From an uncultured beta proteobacterium (lineage in GTDB: Bacteria; Pseudomonadota; Gammaproteobacteria; Burkholderiales; Rhodocyclaceae), in the NCBI GenBank assembly GCA_903933395.1, contig CAIZKA010000479.1:1-5231 (forward strand): 5,231 nt of DNA. Direction: 5' to 3'. The position numbers were made by a program, and so were the translations under genes. Of this stretch, positions 1 through 5,231 are shown one piece after another; position 1 is the stretch's first letter, and each line of letters starts with the position of its first letter. The notes beneath the pieces are model-generated. The model was not told the DNA's origin. It saw only the letters and a program-made list of their open reading frames with translations, and searched no databases.

Positions 1-34
1 AAAAGTCGGCGCTGGCGGGACGGCGATCCTTGCT
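1..34. other. Sequence downstream of folA, no gene seen
   Basis: On the minus strand this segment follows the folA TGA and ends in TTTT at the window edge. I find no stem of useful length just before the T-run (only GTC/GAC three-base pairing), so a terminator cannot be called, although one could continue past the edge. Confidence 0.3.
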
Positions 35-529
35 TCAGGTCCGCTCGTAGGTGACGAAGGCGTACCCAAATCCTGCTTCGTCGCGATGCGTTTCTCGCGC
101 GGCCTCGCGCCACTCGCGGGGGACGACGGCGGGGAAATGCGTGTCGCCGTCGAAGGCGGAATCGATCTCGGTCAATTGCAGGCGGTCCGCCAACGGCAGC
201 GCCGCGGCGTAAAGCTCCGCGCCGCCGATGACAAATGCCTCATCGTCCTGTGTCGCAGCGAGCGCCGCGGGGAGCGAGGTCACGACCGTGGCGCCTGCGG
301 CGGGGTAAGCCCCGTTGCGAGTGACGACGATGTTGCGCCGGCCGGGCAAGGGCCGGAATTTGTCCGGCAGCGATTCCCAGGTCTTGCGCCCCATGATCAC
401 GGTGCGCCCCGTGGTCAGGGCCCTGAAATGCCTGAGGTCGGCCGGCAGGTGCCAGGGCAGGCGGTTGCCGAGGCCAATCACGCCATTTCTGGCGATGGCG
501 GCGATCACGGTGAGGACGGGTTTGGACAT
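35..529 (-). CDS. folA: Dihydrofolate reductase
   Basis: Cytosolic enzyme that reduces dihydrofolate to tetrahydrofolate with NADPH, supplying one-carbon carriers for thymidylate, purine and methionine synthesis. The 164-residue product matches the usual bacterial length of about 160. Visible motifs are the N-terminal strand and Met20-type loop (residues 6-30), with PWHLPADL containing Trp26 and the catalytic acid Asp31, then MGRKTWES (46-53) and LPGRRN (61-66) whose Arg64 should bind the folate glutamate. IGGAELY (101-107) lies at the NADPH site and DGDTHFP (127-133) carries the conserved Thr130. I chose the ATG at 529 because the family fold begins there; the upstream in-frame ATG at 565 would add 12 unconserved residues and overlap glgA. 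The ATG lies ten bases after the glgA stop and has no Shine-Dalgarno sequence. The function is clear; only the start is slightly uncertain. Confidence 0.96.
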   Translation of the reverse strand: MSKPVLTVIAAIARNGVIGLGNRLPWHLPADLRHFRALTTGRTVIMGRKTWESLPDKFRPLPGRRNIVVTRNGAYPAAGATVVTSLPAALAATQDDEAFVIGGAELYAAALPLADRLQLTEIDSAFDGDTHFPAVVPREWREAARETHRDEAGFGYAFVTYERT

Positions 530-538
530 CGGGCCGGA

Positions 539-544
539 ATTATA
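539..544 (-). promoter_or_regulatory. Candidate -10 box for folA
   Basis: A perfect TATAAT hexamer on the minus strand overlaps the glgA stop codon (TAA at 542-540) and ends nine bases before the folA ATG. Normal promoter geometry would start transcription near 532, leaving a leader of only about three bases. The -35 region at a 17-base spacer (562-567, TTATGC) matches TTGACA at only two of six positions and there is no extended -10 TG. A chance match created by a Leu-stop codon pair (CTA TAA) is quite possible. Confidence 0.3.
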
Positions 545-1970
545 GGCTCGCGTAGAGTGCCGCATAATGCCGCGCCGCGCCTTCCCAGCTTGAATCGCGT
601 GCCATGCCGCGCTTTTGCAGGCTGCGCCAGCGGACGGGGTCGTGCCACGCCGCGATGGCGCGCTGCACGGCCTGCAAGAGGGCCTCCGTGGTGGCCGGTG
701 CGAAGACGAAACCGTTTCCGTGGCGGGTGTCGGCGGCGTCGATTACGGTATCAGCCAGGCCGCCGGTGGCGCGCACCAGCGGCGGCGTGCCGTAGCGCAG
801 GCTGTACATCTGGTTGAGGCCGCAGGGTTCGAAGCGCGAGGGCATGAGGAAAATGTCGGCGCCGGCTTCGATGCGATGGGCCAGTGCCTCGTCGAAGCCG
901 ATGGTGACCGCGCATCGGCTCTTGTGCTTGTGCGCCAGCGCGGTAAATCCGTGCTCCAGCGCAGGCCCGCCGCTGCCGAGCACCACCAGTTGCGCCGGCG
1001 TCTTGAGTATCTGCGGCGCCATGTCGAGCAGCAGATCGAGTCCCTTTTGTTCGGTCAGGCGGCTGACTACGGCCAGCAGCGGCAGGTCCGGACGCGGTTC
1101 GAGGCCGAGTTGCGCCTGCAGTGCGGCCTTGTTCGCCGCCTTGCCTTCGGGGTGGCGCGCACTGTAGGTCCGTTCGAGGTGGGGATCGGTCGCCGGATTC
1201 CAGAGCGTGGTGTCGATGCCGTTGAGGATGCCGGAGAGTTGTCCGCTGCGATGGCGCAGCAGGCCGGCCATGCCCATGCCTTCCTCGTCGGTCTGGATTT
1301 CGCGGGCATAGCTGGGGCTCACCGTGCTGATGGAATCGGCATGCTGCAGGCCGGCCTTGAGGAAGGACAGGTAGCCGTAGAATTCGACGCCGTGCATGCC
1401 CCAGGCCGCATCCGGCAGCCCCAGCTCGAACAGCGAGGCGTGGTCGAACAGGCCCTGGAAGGCCAGGTTGTGCACCGTGAACAGTGACTTGGCCAGGCGT
1501 CCGGGCAGGTAGTTGAGGTAGGCGGGCGCGAGTCCGGTCTGCCAGTCATGGCAATGAATGACATCGGGCTGCCAGTCCAGCGTGCTGGCCTCGGAACCGA
1601 TCCAGGCGGCGACGCGTGACAGGAGGCCGAAGCGCAGATGGTTGTCGAGCCAATCGCGTCCCTCAGGGCCGAGGTAGGGGTTCCCTGCGCGGGCAAAGTA
1701 GGGCGCGTAGTCGAGCAGCAGCAGCGGCGTGCCGTCGGGCGCGACGGCTTCGCGCAGGCCCGGCGTCGGCAGCAGGCCGCCGAGCCAGTGCGGTCGCGCG
1801 ATCTCAGCGGCCCCGGGGAAACTTTTCAGCAGTGCCGGGTAGGCCGGCACCAGCACACGCACATCATGCCCCCCGGCACGCAGGGCAGCCGGCAGTGCGC
1901 CGGCCACGTCGCCGAGGCCGCCGGTCTTGACCCAGGGGGCGATTTCCGACGTCGCGAAAAGAATCTTCAC
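540..1970 (-). CDS. glgA: Glycogen synthase (GT5 family)
   Basis: Transfers glucose from a sugar nucleotide, normally ADP-glucose in bacteria, to the non-reducing end of alpha-1,4-glucan. The 476-residue product is almost exactly the length of E. coli GlgA (477). It begins with the starch-synthase N-terminal domain, where KTGGL at residues 15-19 is the ADP-glucose-binding loop. HCHDWQ lies at 139-144 and GILNGID at 247-253. In the C-terminal Rossmann domain, SRLTEQKG (303-310) supplies Arg304 and Lys309, and RFEPCGLNQ (379-387) carries the conserved Glu381 and Cys383. The start is a GTG at 1970; no ATG fits, and the open frame upstream lies inside pgi. The GTG overlaps the pgi TGA in the four-base sequence GTGA. 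No Shine-Dalgarno is visible, so translation probably depends on ribosomes terminating on pgi. The gene appears intact. Confidence 0.97.
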   Translation of the reverse strand: MKILFATSEIAPWVKTGGLGDVAGALPAALRAGGHDVRVLVPAYPALLKSFPGAAEIARPHWLGGLLPTPGLREAVAPDGTPLLLLDYAPYFARAGNPYLGPEGRDWLDNHLRFGLLSRVAAWIGSEASTLDWQPDVIHCHDWQTGLAPAYLNYLPGRLAKSLFTVHNLAFQGLFDHASLFELGLPDAAWGMHGVEFYGYLSFLKAGLQHADSISTVSPSYAREIQTDEEGMGMAGLLRHRSGQLSGILNGIDTTLWNPATDPHLERTYSARHPEGKAANKAALQAQLGLEPRPDLPLLAVVSRLTEQKGLDLLLDMAPQILKTPAQLVVLGSGGPALEHGFTALAHKHKSRCAVTIGFDEALAHRIEAGADIFLMPSRFEPCGLNQMYSLRYGTPPLVRATGGLADTVIDAADTRHGNGFVFAPATTEALLQAVQRAIAAWHDPVRWRSLQKRGMARDSSWEGAARHYAALYASL

Positions 1971-3598
1971 GATTTGCAGTAGTGGATCAGTCCCGCCGTC
2001 GAGCAGTCGAGGCCGGCGCCCGGCGCCTTGCCTTCGATGATCGGCAGCAGGCGGTTGGCCAGTTGCTTGCCGTATTCGACGCCCCATTGGTCGAAGGGGT
2101 TGATGTCCCAGATGATGCTCTGGACGAAGACCTTGTGTTCGTAGAGCGCCAGCAGCGCGCCGAGGGTGTGGGGATCGAGGCGCGGCAGCAGCAGCGTGGT
2201 CGACGGCTGGTTGCCGGGGAAGCTGCGGTAGGGTGCGAGCCGGGCCACCTGATCGGGGGCCATGCCTCCTGCGGCGAGCTCGGCGGTGGTTTCGGCCAGG
2301 GTCTTGCCGCGCATCAGGGCTTCGCTCTGGGCGAAGCAGTTCGCCAGCAGCTTCGGGTGGTGGCCGGGCAGGTCGAAGTCCGGCTGGCGGCAGGCGATGA
2401 ACTCGCAGGGGATCAGGTGGCCGCCCTGATGGATCAGCTGATAGAAGGCATGCTGGCCGTTGGTGCCGGGCTCGCCCCAGAGGACAGGCGCCGCAGCGCA
2501 TTGCAGCGGCTGGCCCTGCCTGTCCGTCTGCTTGCCGTTGGATTCCATCTCCAATTGCTGCAGGTAGCGCGGCAGCAAACCCAGTGACTGGCTGTAAGGC
2601 AGCAAGGCGCGGTTGTCGGCGCCGAGGAAATTGCTGTTCCAGATTTCCAGCAGTGCCAGCAGGCCCGGCAGATTCTCTGCAGGAGGTGCCGAGAAAAAGT
2701 GCCCGTCCATGGCGTGCGCGCCGGCCAGCAATCGGCGGAAATTGTCGAAGCCGACCGCCAGCGCCAGCGGCAGGCCGATGGCCGACCACAGCGAGTAACG
2801 GCCGCCGACCCAGTCCCAGAAGGCGAAGGCATTGGCCGGGTCGATGCCGAAGCGCGCGACTTCCGCGAGGTTGGTCGATACGGCGACGAAGTGCCGCGCC
2901 ACGGCCGCCTCGCCCAGCGCCTGCACCAGCCAGTGGCGCGCCGAGGCGGCGTTCTGCATGGTTTCCTGGGTGGTGAAGGTCTTGCTGGCGATGACGAACA
3001 GCGTGGTGCGCGGCTGCAGTGCGGCGAGCGTGGTGGCGAGATCGGCGCCGTCCAGGTTGGCGACGTAATGCACCCTGATGTCCGGATGGCGGAAGGCCGC
3101 CAGCGCCTGGGTGGCCATGCGCGGACCGAGGTCGGAGCCGCCGATGCCGATGTTGACGACGTCGCTGATCGGCTCGCCGGTGGCGCCGCGCCAGTGACGG
3201 CCGTGGATTTGCCCAACGAAGGCCTGCATGCGGTCGAGTTCGTGATGCACGGCCGGCATGACGTCATGGCCGCCATGCAGGATCGGCCCCGCGCTCGCCG
3301 GATGGCGCAGCGCGATGTGCAGTGCGGCGCGGTCCTCGGTGTGGTTGATCGCGTCTCCGTTACGCATGCGGAGGATCCAGCCGGGCACATCGGCGGCGTG
3401 CCAGAGTCCCTGCAGCAGGTGCATGGTTTCCGGCGCGACGCGCTGCTTGGAATAGTCCAGCAGCCAGTCGTTCCATGTCACGGAGAGCCTGGCAAAGCGT
3501 TGTGCGTCGGCGGCGAATAGCTCCCGCAGATGAACGCCGGATCCGGCCGCCGCGTGGTGCGTCAGCGCATCCCAGGCAGCGCGGGTGGCAGGTTTCAT
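1967..3598 (-). CDS. pgi: Glucose-6-phosphate isomerase
   Basis: Interconverts glucose-6-phosphate and fructose-6-phosphate in the cytosol, joining hexose storage to glycolysis and gluconeogenesis. The 543-residue product is close to the 549 of E. coli Pgi. NIGIGGSDLGP (149-159) and SKTFTTQET (205-213) form the sugar-phosphate site. DWVGGRYSLWSAIG (262-275) fits the first PGI signature, and residues 494-511, ending GVEYGK, fit the second. The expected catalytic residues are present: Glu352 in ESNGKQ, His383 in GQHAFYQ and Lys511. The ATG at 3598 is the first Met of the family-like N-terminus, but no Shine-Dalgarno precedes it. Instead the TGA of a 10-codon ORF overlaps it (ATGA). The 3' end overlaps glgA by four bases, so the two are almost certainly one transcription unit. 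Its place between glgP and glgA points to a role in glycogen metabolism, though it may be the cell's only Pgi. Confidence 0.98.
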   Translation of the reverse strand: MKPATRAAWDALTHHAAAGSGVHLRELFAADAQRFARLSVTWNDWLLDYSKQRVAPETMHLLQGLWHAADVPGWILRMRNGDAINHTEDRAALHIALRHPASAGPILHGGHDVMPAVHHELDRMQAFVGQIHGRHWRGATGEPISDVVNIGIGGSDLGPRMATQALAAFRHPDIRVHYVANLDGADLATTLAALQPRTTLFVIASKTFTTQETMQNAASARHWLVQALGEAAVARHFVAVSTNLAEVARFGIDPANAFAFWDWVGGRYSLWSAIGLPLALAVGFDNFRRLLAGAHAMDGHFFSAPPAENLPGLLALLEIWNSNFLGADNRALLPYSQSLGLLPRYLQQLEMESNGKQTDRQGQPLQCAAAPVLWGEPGTNGQHAFYQLIHQGGHLIPCEFIACRQPDFDLPGHHPKLLANCFAQSEALMRGKTLAETTAELAAGGMAPDQVARLAPYRSFPGNQPSTTLLLPRLDPHTLGALLALYEHKVFVQSIIWDINPFDQWGVEYGKQLANRLLPIIEGKAPGAGLDCSTAGLIHYCKS

Positions 3599-3636
3599 GA
3601 CTGAGCGCTTAGCGAGGAATAGCTCATTCGGAGCGA

Positions 3637-3752
3637 CTGGTGATAGTCGAGCGAAGCGAGCTGACCAGAAGCCTCCCCGCGAGGGGGCGAGGCGGGAATT
3701 CGCGACGCATGCGTCGCGCCGCCGCAGCCGGCCGGCTGTGCAAAGCCAGCCG
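3637..3752. repeat. Hairpin-rich block, possible dispersed extragenic repeat
   Basis: The block opens with CTGGT (3637-3641), which can pair with ACCAG (3664-3668). Next comes a hairpin at 3671-3693, with GCCTC pairing GAGGC, three further C-G pairs across a one-base bulge and a six-base loop. The perfect palindrome 3701-3718 follows, then a CGGCTG/CAGCCG hairpin at 3733-3752 with an eight-base loop. Such closely spaced GC-rich dyads between genes resemble the REP/BIME class of bacterial intergenic repeats. Only one copy lies in this window, so the repeat status is inference. An alternative is a structured 5' leader of the pgi mRNA. Confidence 0.35.
3701..3718. repeat. Perfect 18-bp palindrome
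   Basis: CGCGACGCATGCGTCGCG is identical to its own reverse complement over all 18 bases. The dyad stops at 3700/3719, where T faces C. As RNA it could form only a hairpin with a strained centre, so it may act as DNA (a protein-binding dyad) or simply be the core of the surrounding hairpin block. Its location is 103 bases upstream of the pgi ATG. No known operator is recognised. Confidence 0.65.
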
Positions 3753-3841
3753 TGGGCCGCGCAGCGGATGGGAGGGGCGGGCCATTAATTCGCCTTTCGC
3801 GTGTTTCTTCATCGGCGGCTGACTCTCACTGCCATCTGCGC

Positions 3842-3871
3842 GTTATAACCAGAGCATCTTGCCCATCTCGA
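3842..3871 (-). promoter_or_regulatory. Weak candidate promoter for pgi-glgA(-folA)
   Basis: On the minus strand, TATAAC (3847-3842) matches the -10 consensus at five of six positions. TCGAGA (3871-3866), 18 bases upstream, matches TTGACA at four of six. The -10 element overlaps the phosphorylase stop codon (TAA at 3845-3843). Transcription would begin near 3835 and carry the whole hairpin block as a leader of about 240 bases. The match is weak and lies partly in coding sequence. Confidence 0.2.
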
Positions 3872-5231
3872 AGGGATGGGTCAGCAGCGGATGGGTGGGA
3901 AATGCGCGGAAGCGATACTCCATCTTGCCGCACTGGTCGGGCGTCAGCTCGAGCGAAAAGAGATGCTCGCCGCTTTCCAGAAGGCGCTCGTGGTGCAGTT
4001 GGTAACGGCGGGCGTGGACCGTGGTGGGCGCTCCGGGGCGGGTGAACACCATTTCCACCGTCAGGTCCTCGGGCGTCAGGCCGTCGAGCTGCACCGCGAC
4101 CTGGAAGTGCATGGTCTCGCCGTAGCCGATGCGCGACACCGATCTGTCGATGCGGCGCAGGCCGACGCGCGGCCAGGCGGCGTGTATCCGCGCCTTCCAG
4201 TCGGCTACCGCGCGGGCGCCGGAAAAGCCCGTGGCGGAGTATTGGCGCCACTGCTCTGCCGCCGGCGAGTAGAACTTCACCGCGTAATCGGTCAGCATGC
4301 GCTGCATGTTGAAGCGGGGCATGATCGAAGCGATCGATGCCTTGGCCATTGCCACCCATTCCGGCGAGTAGCCGAGCGAGGTGTTGCGGTAGTACATCGG
4401 GATCACGCTGTCCTGCAGCAGTTCATAAAGGGTGCGAGCCTCGTCGCTGTCGCGCTGCGCGGGGTCGAGACCCTCGGCGGCGGGCTTGATTGCCCAGCCG
4501 TTCTTGCCGTCATAGCCCTCGCCCCACCAGCCGTCGAGCACCGACAGGTTGATGGCGCCGTTGATCGCCGCCTTCATGCCCGAGGTGCCCGAGGCTTCCA
4601 GGGGATAGATCGGATTGTTGAGCCAGACGTCAACGCCCGCCACCATGCGCCGCGCCAGGTGCAGGTCGTAGCCCTCGACCAGCAGGATGCGGCCCTCGAA
4701 TTCGCGCTGGCGGGCGAGCTCGGCAATCTGGCGGATCAACTGCCGCCCCGGTTCGTCGGCCGGGTGCGCCTTGCCGGCAAAGATGAACAGGACGGGGCGC
4801 TCGGCATCGGAAAGGATCTCGCGCAGCCAGTCGAGATTGTTGAACAGCAGGGCGGCACGCTTGTAGGTGGCGAAGCGTCGGGCGAAGCCGATGGTCAGCA
4901 CCGTGGGATTGGTCGGATCGGCGAAGCGCAGGACGCGATCCAGGTGGGCTTCCGAACCCTGGTTGCGCAGATGCTGCTCGCGTACGCGGCTGTGCACCAG
5001 GTGCAGCAACTGGGCTTTCAGGGACTGGCGGATGCTCCAGAAGATCTGGTCCGGAATGCGCTGCACGTTGTCCCAGCAGCTCTGGTCGGTGAGGCGGTGC
5101 TGCCAGCCGAGGCCGAGGTGGCGGTCGAAGGTTTCGTACCAGTCGGTGGCGAGGAAGGTCGGTACGTGCACCGCATTGGTGACGTAGTCCATCGGATTCT
5201 CTGCCGAGGTGATTTGCGGCCACATGTCGCT
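3843..5231 (-). CDS. glgP: Alpha-glucan (glycogen) phosphorylase, C-terminal part
   Basis: A PLP enzyme that phosphorolyses glycogen or maltodextrin to glucose-1-phosphate. Only the last 462 residues are visible: the frame stays open to the right edge (Ser-Asp precede the first Met at 5225), so that Met is internal and the start lies outside. VTNAVHVPTF near the visible N-terminus, IGFARRFATYKRA (visible residues 114-126), AGKAHPAD (152-159) and LDGWWGEGYDGKNGWAI (232-248) mark the alpha-glucan phosphorylase branch of about 850 residues (TIGR02094; Thermotoga/Mycobacterium type) rather than the E. coli GlgP/MalP branch. EASGTSGMK (212-220) carries the expected PLP lysine at visible residue 220 (codon at 4572-4574). 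About 100 C-terminal residues form the beta-rich tail typical of this branch. It is the degradative partner of the pgi-glgA unit 244 bp downstream. The symbol glgP is used loosely for the family. Confidence 0.93.
   Translation of the reverse strand, partial: SDMWPQITSAENPMDYVTNAVHVPTFLATDWYETFDRHLGLGWQHRLTDQSCWDNVQRIPDQIFWSIRQSLKAQLLHLVHSRVREQHLRNQGSEAHLDRVLRFADPTNPTVLTIGFARRFATYKRAALLFNNLDWLREILSDAERPVLFIFAGKAHPADEPGRQLIRQIAELARQREFEGRILLVEGYDLHLARRMVAGVDVWLNNPIYPLEASGTSGMKAAINGAINLSVLDGWWGEGYDGKNGWAIKPAAEGLDPAQRDSDEARTLYELLQDSVIPMYYRNTSLGYSPEWVAMAKASIASIMPRFNMQRMLTDYAVKFYSPAAEQWRQYSATGFSGARAVADWKARIHAAWPRVGLRRIDRSVSRIGYGETMHFQVAVQLDGLTPEDLTVEMVFTRPGAPTTVHARRYQLHHERLLESGEHLFSLELTPDQCGKMEYRFRAFPTHPLLTHPFEMGKMLWL

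Larger units (their letters stand above)
3599..3842. other. Intergenic region between glgP and pgi
   Basis: This 244-bp gap separates the phosphorylase stop codon from the pgi start and has no confident gene. It contains three GC-rich dyads in a row (3671-3693, 3701-3718, 3733-3752), none followed by a T-tract on the minus strand, so none is a classical intrinsic terminator for glgP. A weak dyad (GAAT/ATTC arms) lies at 3617-3629. A 53-codon minus-strand ORF (3624-3785; longer form from 3812) has an AAGG motif seven bases before its ATG and encodes an Arg- and Pro-rich, unrecognised peptide. A 10-codon ORF (3595-3627) follows it. The expected contents would be the pgi-glgA-folA promoter and the mRNA leader, but no convincing -35/-10 pair is visible inside the gap. 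Confidence 0.6.

Noticed and set aside
530..565. Longer folA start at the ATG at 565
   Set aside because: It would add 12 residues not expected in the family and overlap glgA by 26 bases. The ATG at 529 fits the known N-terminus.
86..817. Plus-strand open frame of 243 codons opposite folA and the glgA end
   Set aside because: It is antisense to clear dihydrofolate reductase and glycogen synthase genes, has low-complexity Arg/Gly-rich composition and no recognisable motif. GC-rich codon bias on the opposite strand explains it.
615..1487. Plus-strand open frame of 290 codons opposite glgA
   Set aside because: It is a shadow of the intact glgA frame; the sequence shows no fold-like pattern of conserved residues and has no ribosome binding site.
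1982..2587. Plus-strand open frame of 201 codons opposite pgi
   Set aside because: It is antisense to the conserved C-terminal half of Pgi and its residues are mirror products of pgi codons.
1971..2789. Upstream in-frame extension of glgA giving a 749-residue fusion
   Set aside because: The extra residues are an out-of-frame reading of pgi, Arg/Pro/Ala-rich and unlike any domain. The GTG at 1970 gives the normal GlgA length.
2699..3520. Plus-strand open frame of 273 codons opposite pgi
   Set aside because: It is also antisense to pgi, with no motif and no independent start signal.
3671..3752. Intrinsic terminator for glgP
   Set aside because: The hairpins are stable, but on the minus strand none is followed by a run of T, so a factor-independent terminator is not supported.
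3585..3788. Plus-strand open frame of 67 codons across the pgi start and intergenic hairpins
   Set aside because: It overlaps the pgi N-terminus on the opposite strand, and its basic low-complexity sequence follows the hairpin repeat.
4630..5223. Alternative minus-strand frame of 197 codons within the phosphorylase
   Set aside because: It is shifted relative to the clearly conserved phosphorylase frame and is Arg/Pro-rich without motifs.

Overview
The window is a GC-rich stretch of bacterial chromosome in which every recognisable gene lies on the minus strand. Read in the direction of transcription the order is glgP-type alpha-glucan phosphorylase (3' part only, cut by the right edge), a 244-bp intergenic region, pgi (glucose-6-phosphate isomerase), glgA (glycogen synthase) and folA (dihydrofolate reductase). 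The protein sequences and GC-rich codon use fit a betaproteobacterium, perhaps of the Rhodocyclales/Nitrosomonadales type. That placement is inference from general appearance and no search was run.

Right part (3843-5231): the C-terminal 462 residues of an alpha-glucan phosphorylase, including the PLP-lysine region. Middle (3599-3842): an intergenic block dense in GC-rich hairpins, with a perfect 18-bp palindrome, that looks like a dispersed extragenic repeat. It also holds a small, doubtful ORF and a 10-codon ORF that run into the pgi start through two ATGA overlaps. Left part (35-3598): pgi and glgA overlap by four bases (GTGA). folA follows glgA after ten bases, with a perfect TATAAT hexamer overlapping the glgA stop codon. 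Bases 1-34, downstream of folA, hold no gene and no complete terminator.

The first three genes form a carbon-storage module. GlgP releases glucose-1-phosphate from glycogen, GlgA extends glycogen from a sugar nucleotide, and Pgi links glucose-6-phosphate to fructose-6-phosphate, tying the store to glycolysis and gluconeogenesis. glgC, glgB and pgm are not in the window. folA has no obvious link to glycogen and may simply share the transcript or be driven by its own promoter.

All four genes look intact (glgP as far as visible), with catalytic motifs in place. I see no mobile element, CRISPR array, tRNA, rRNA or defence system, and no convincing previously undescribed system. The items most worth a second look are the intergenic repeat, the ATGA chain leading into pgi, and the possible near-leaderless folA transcript.
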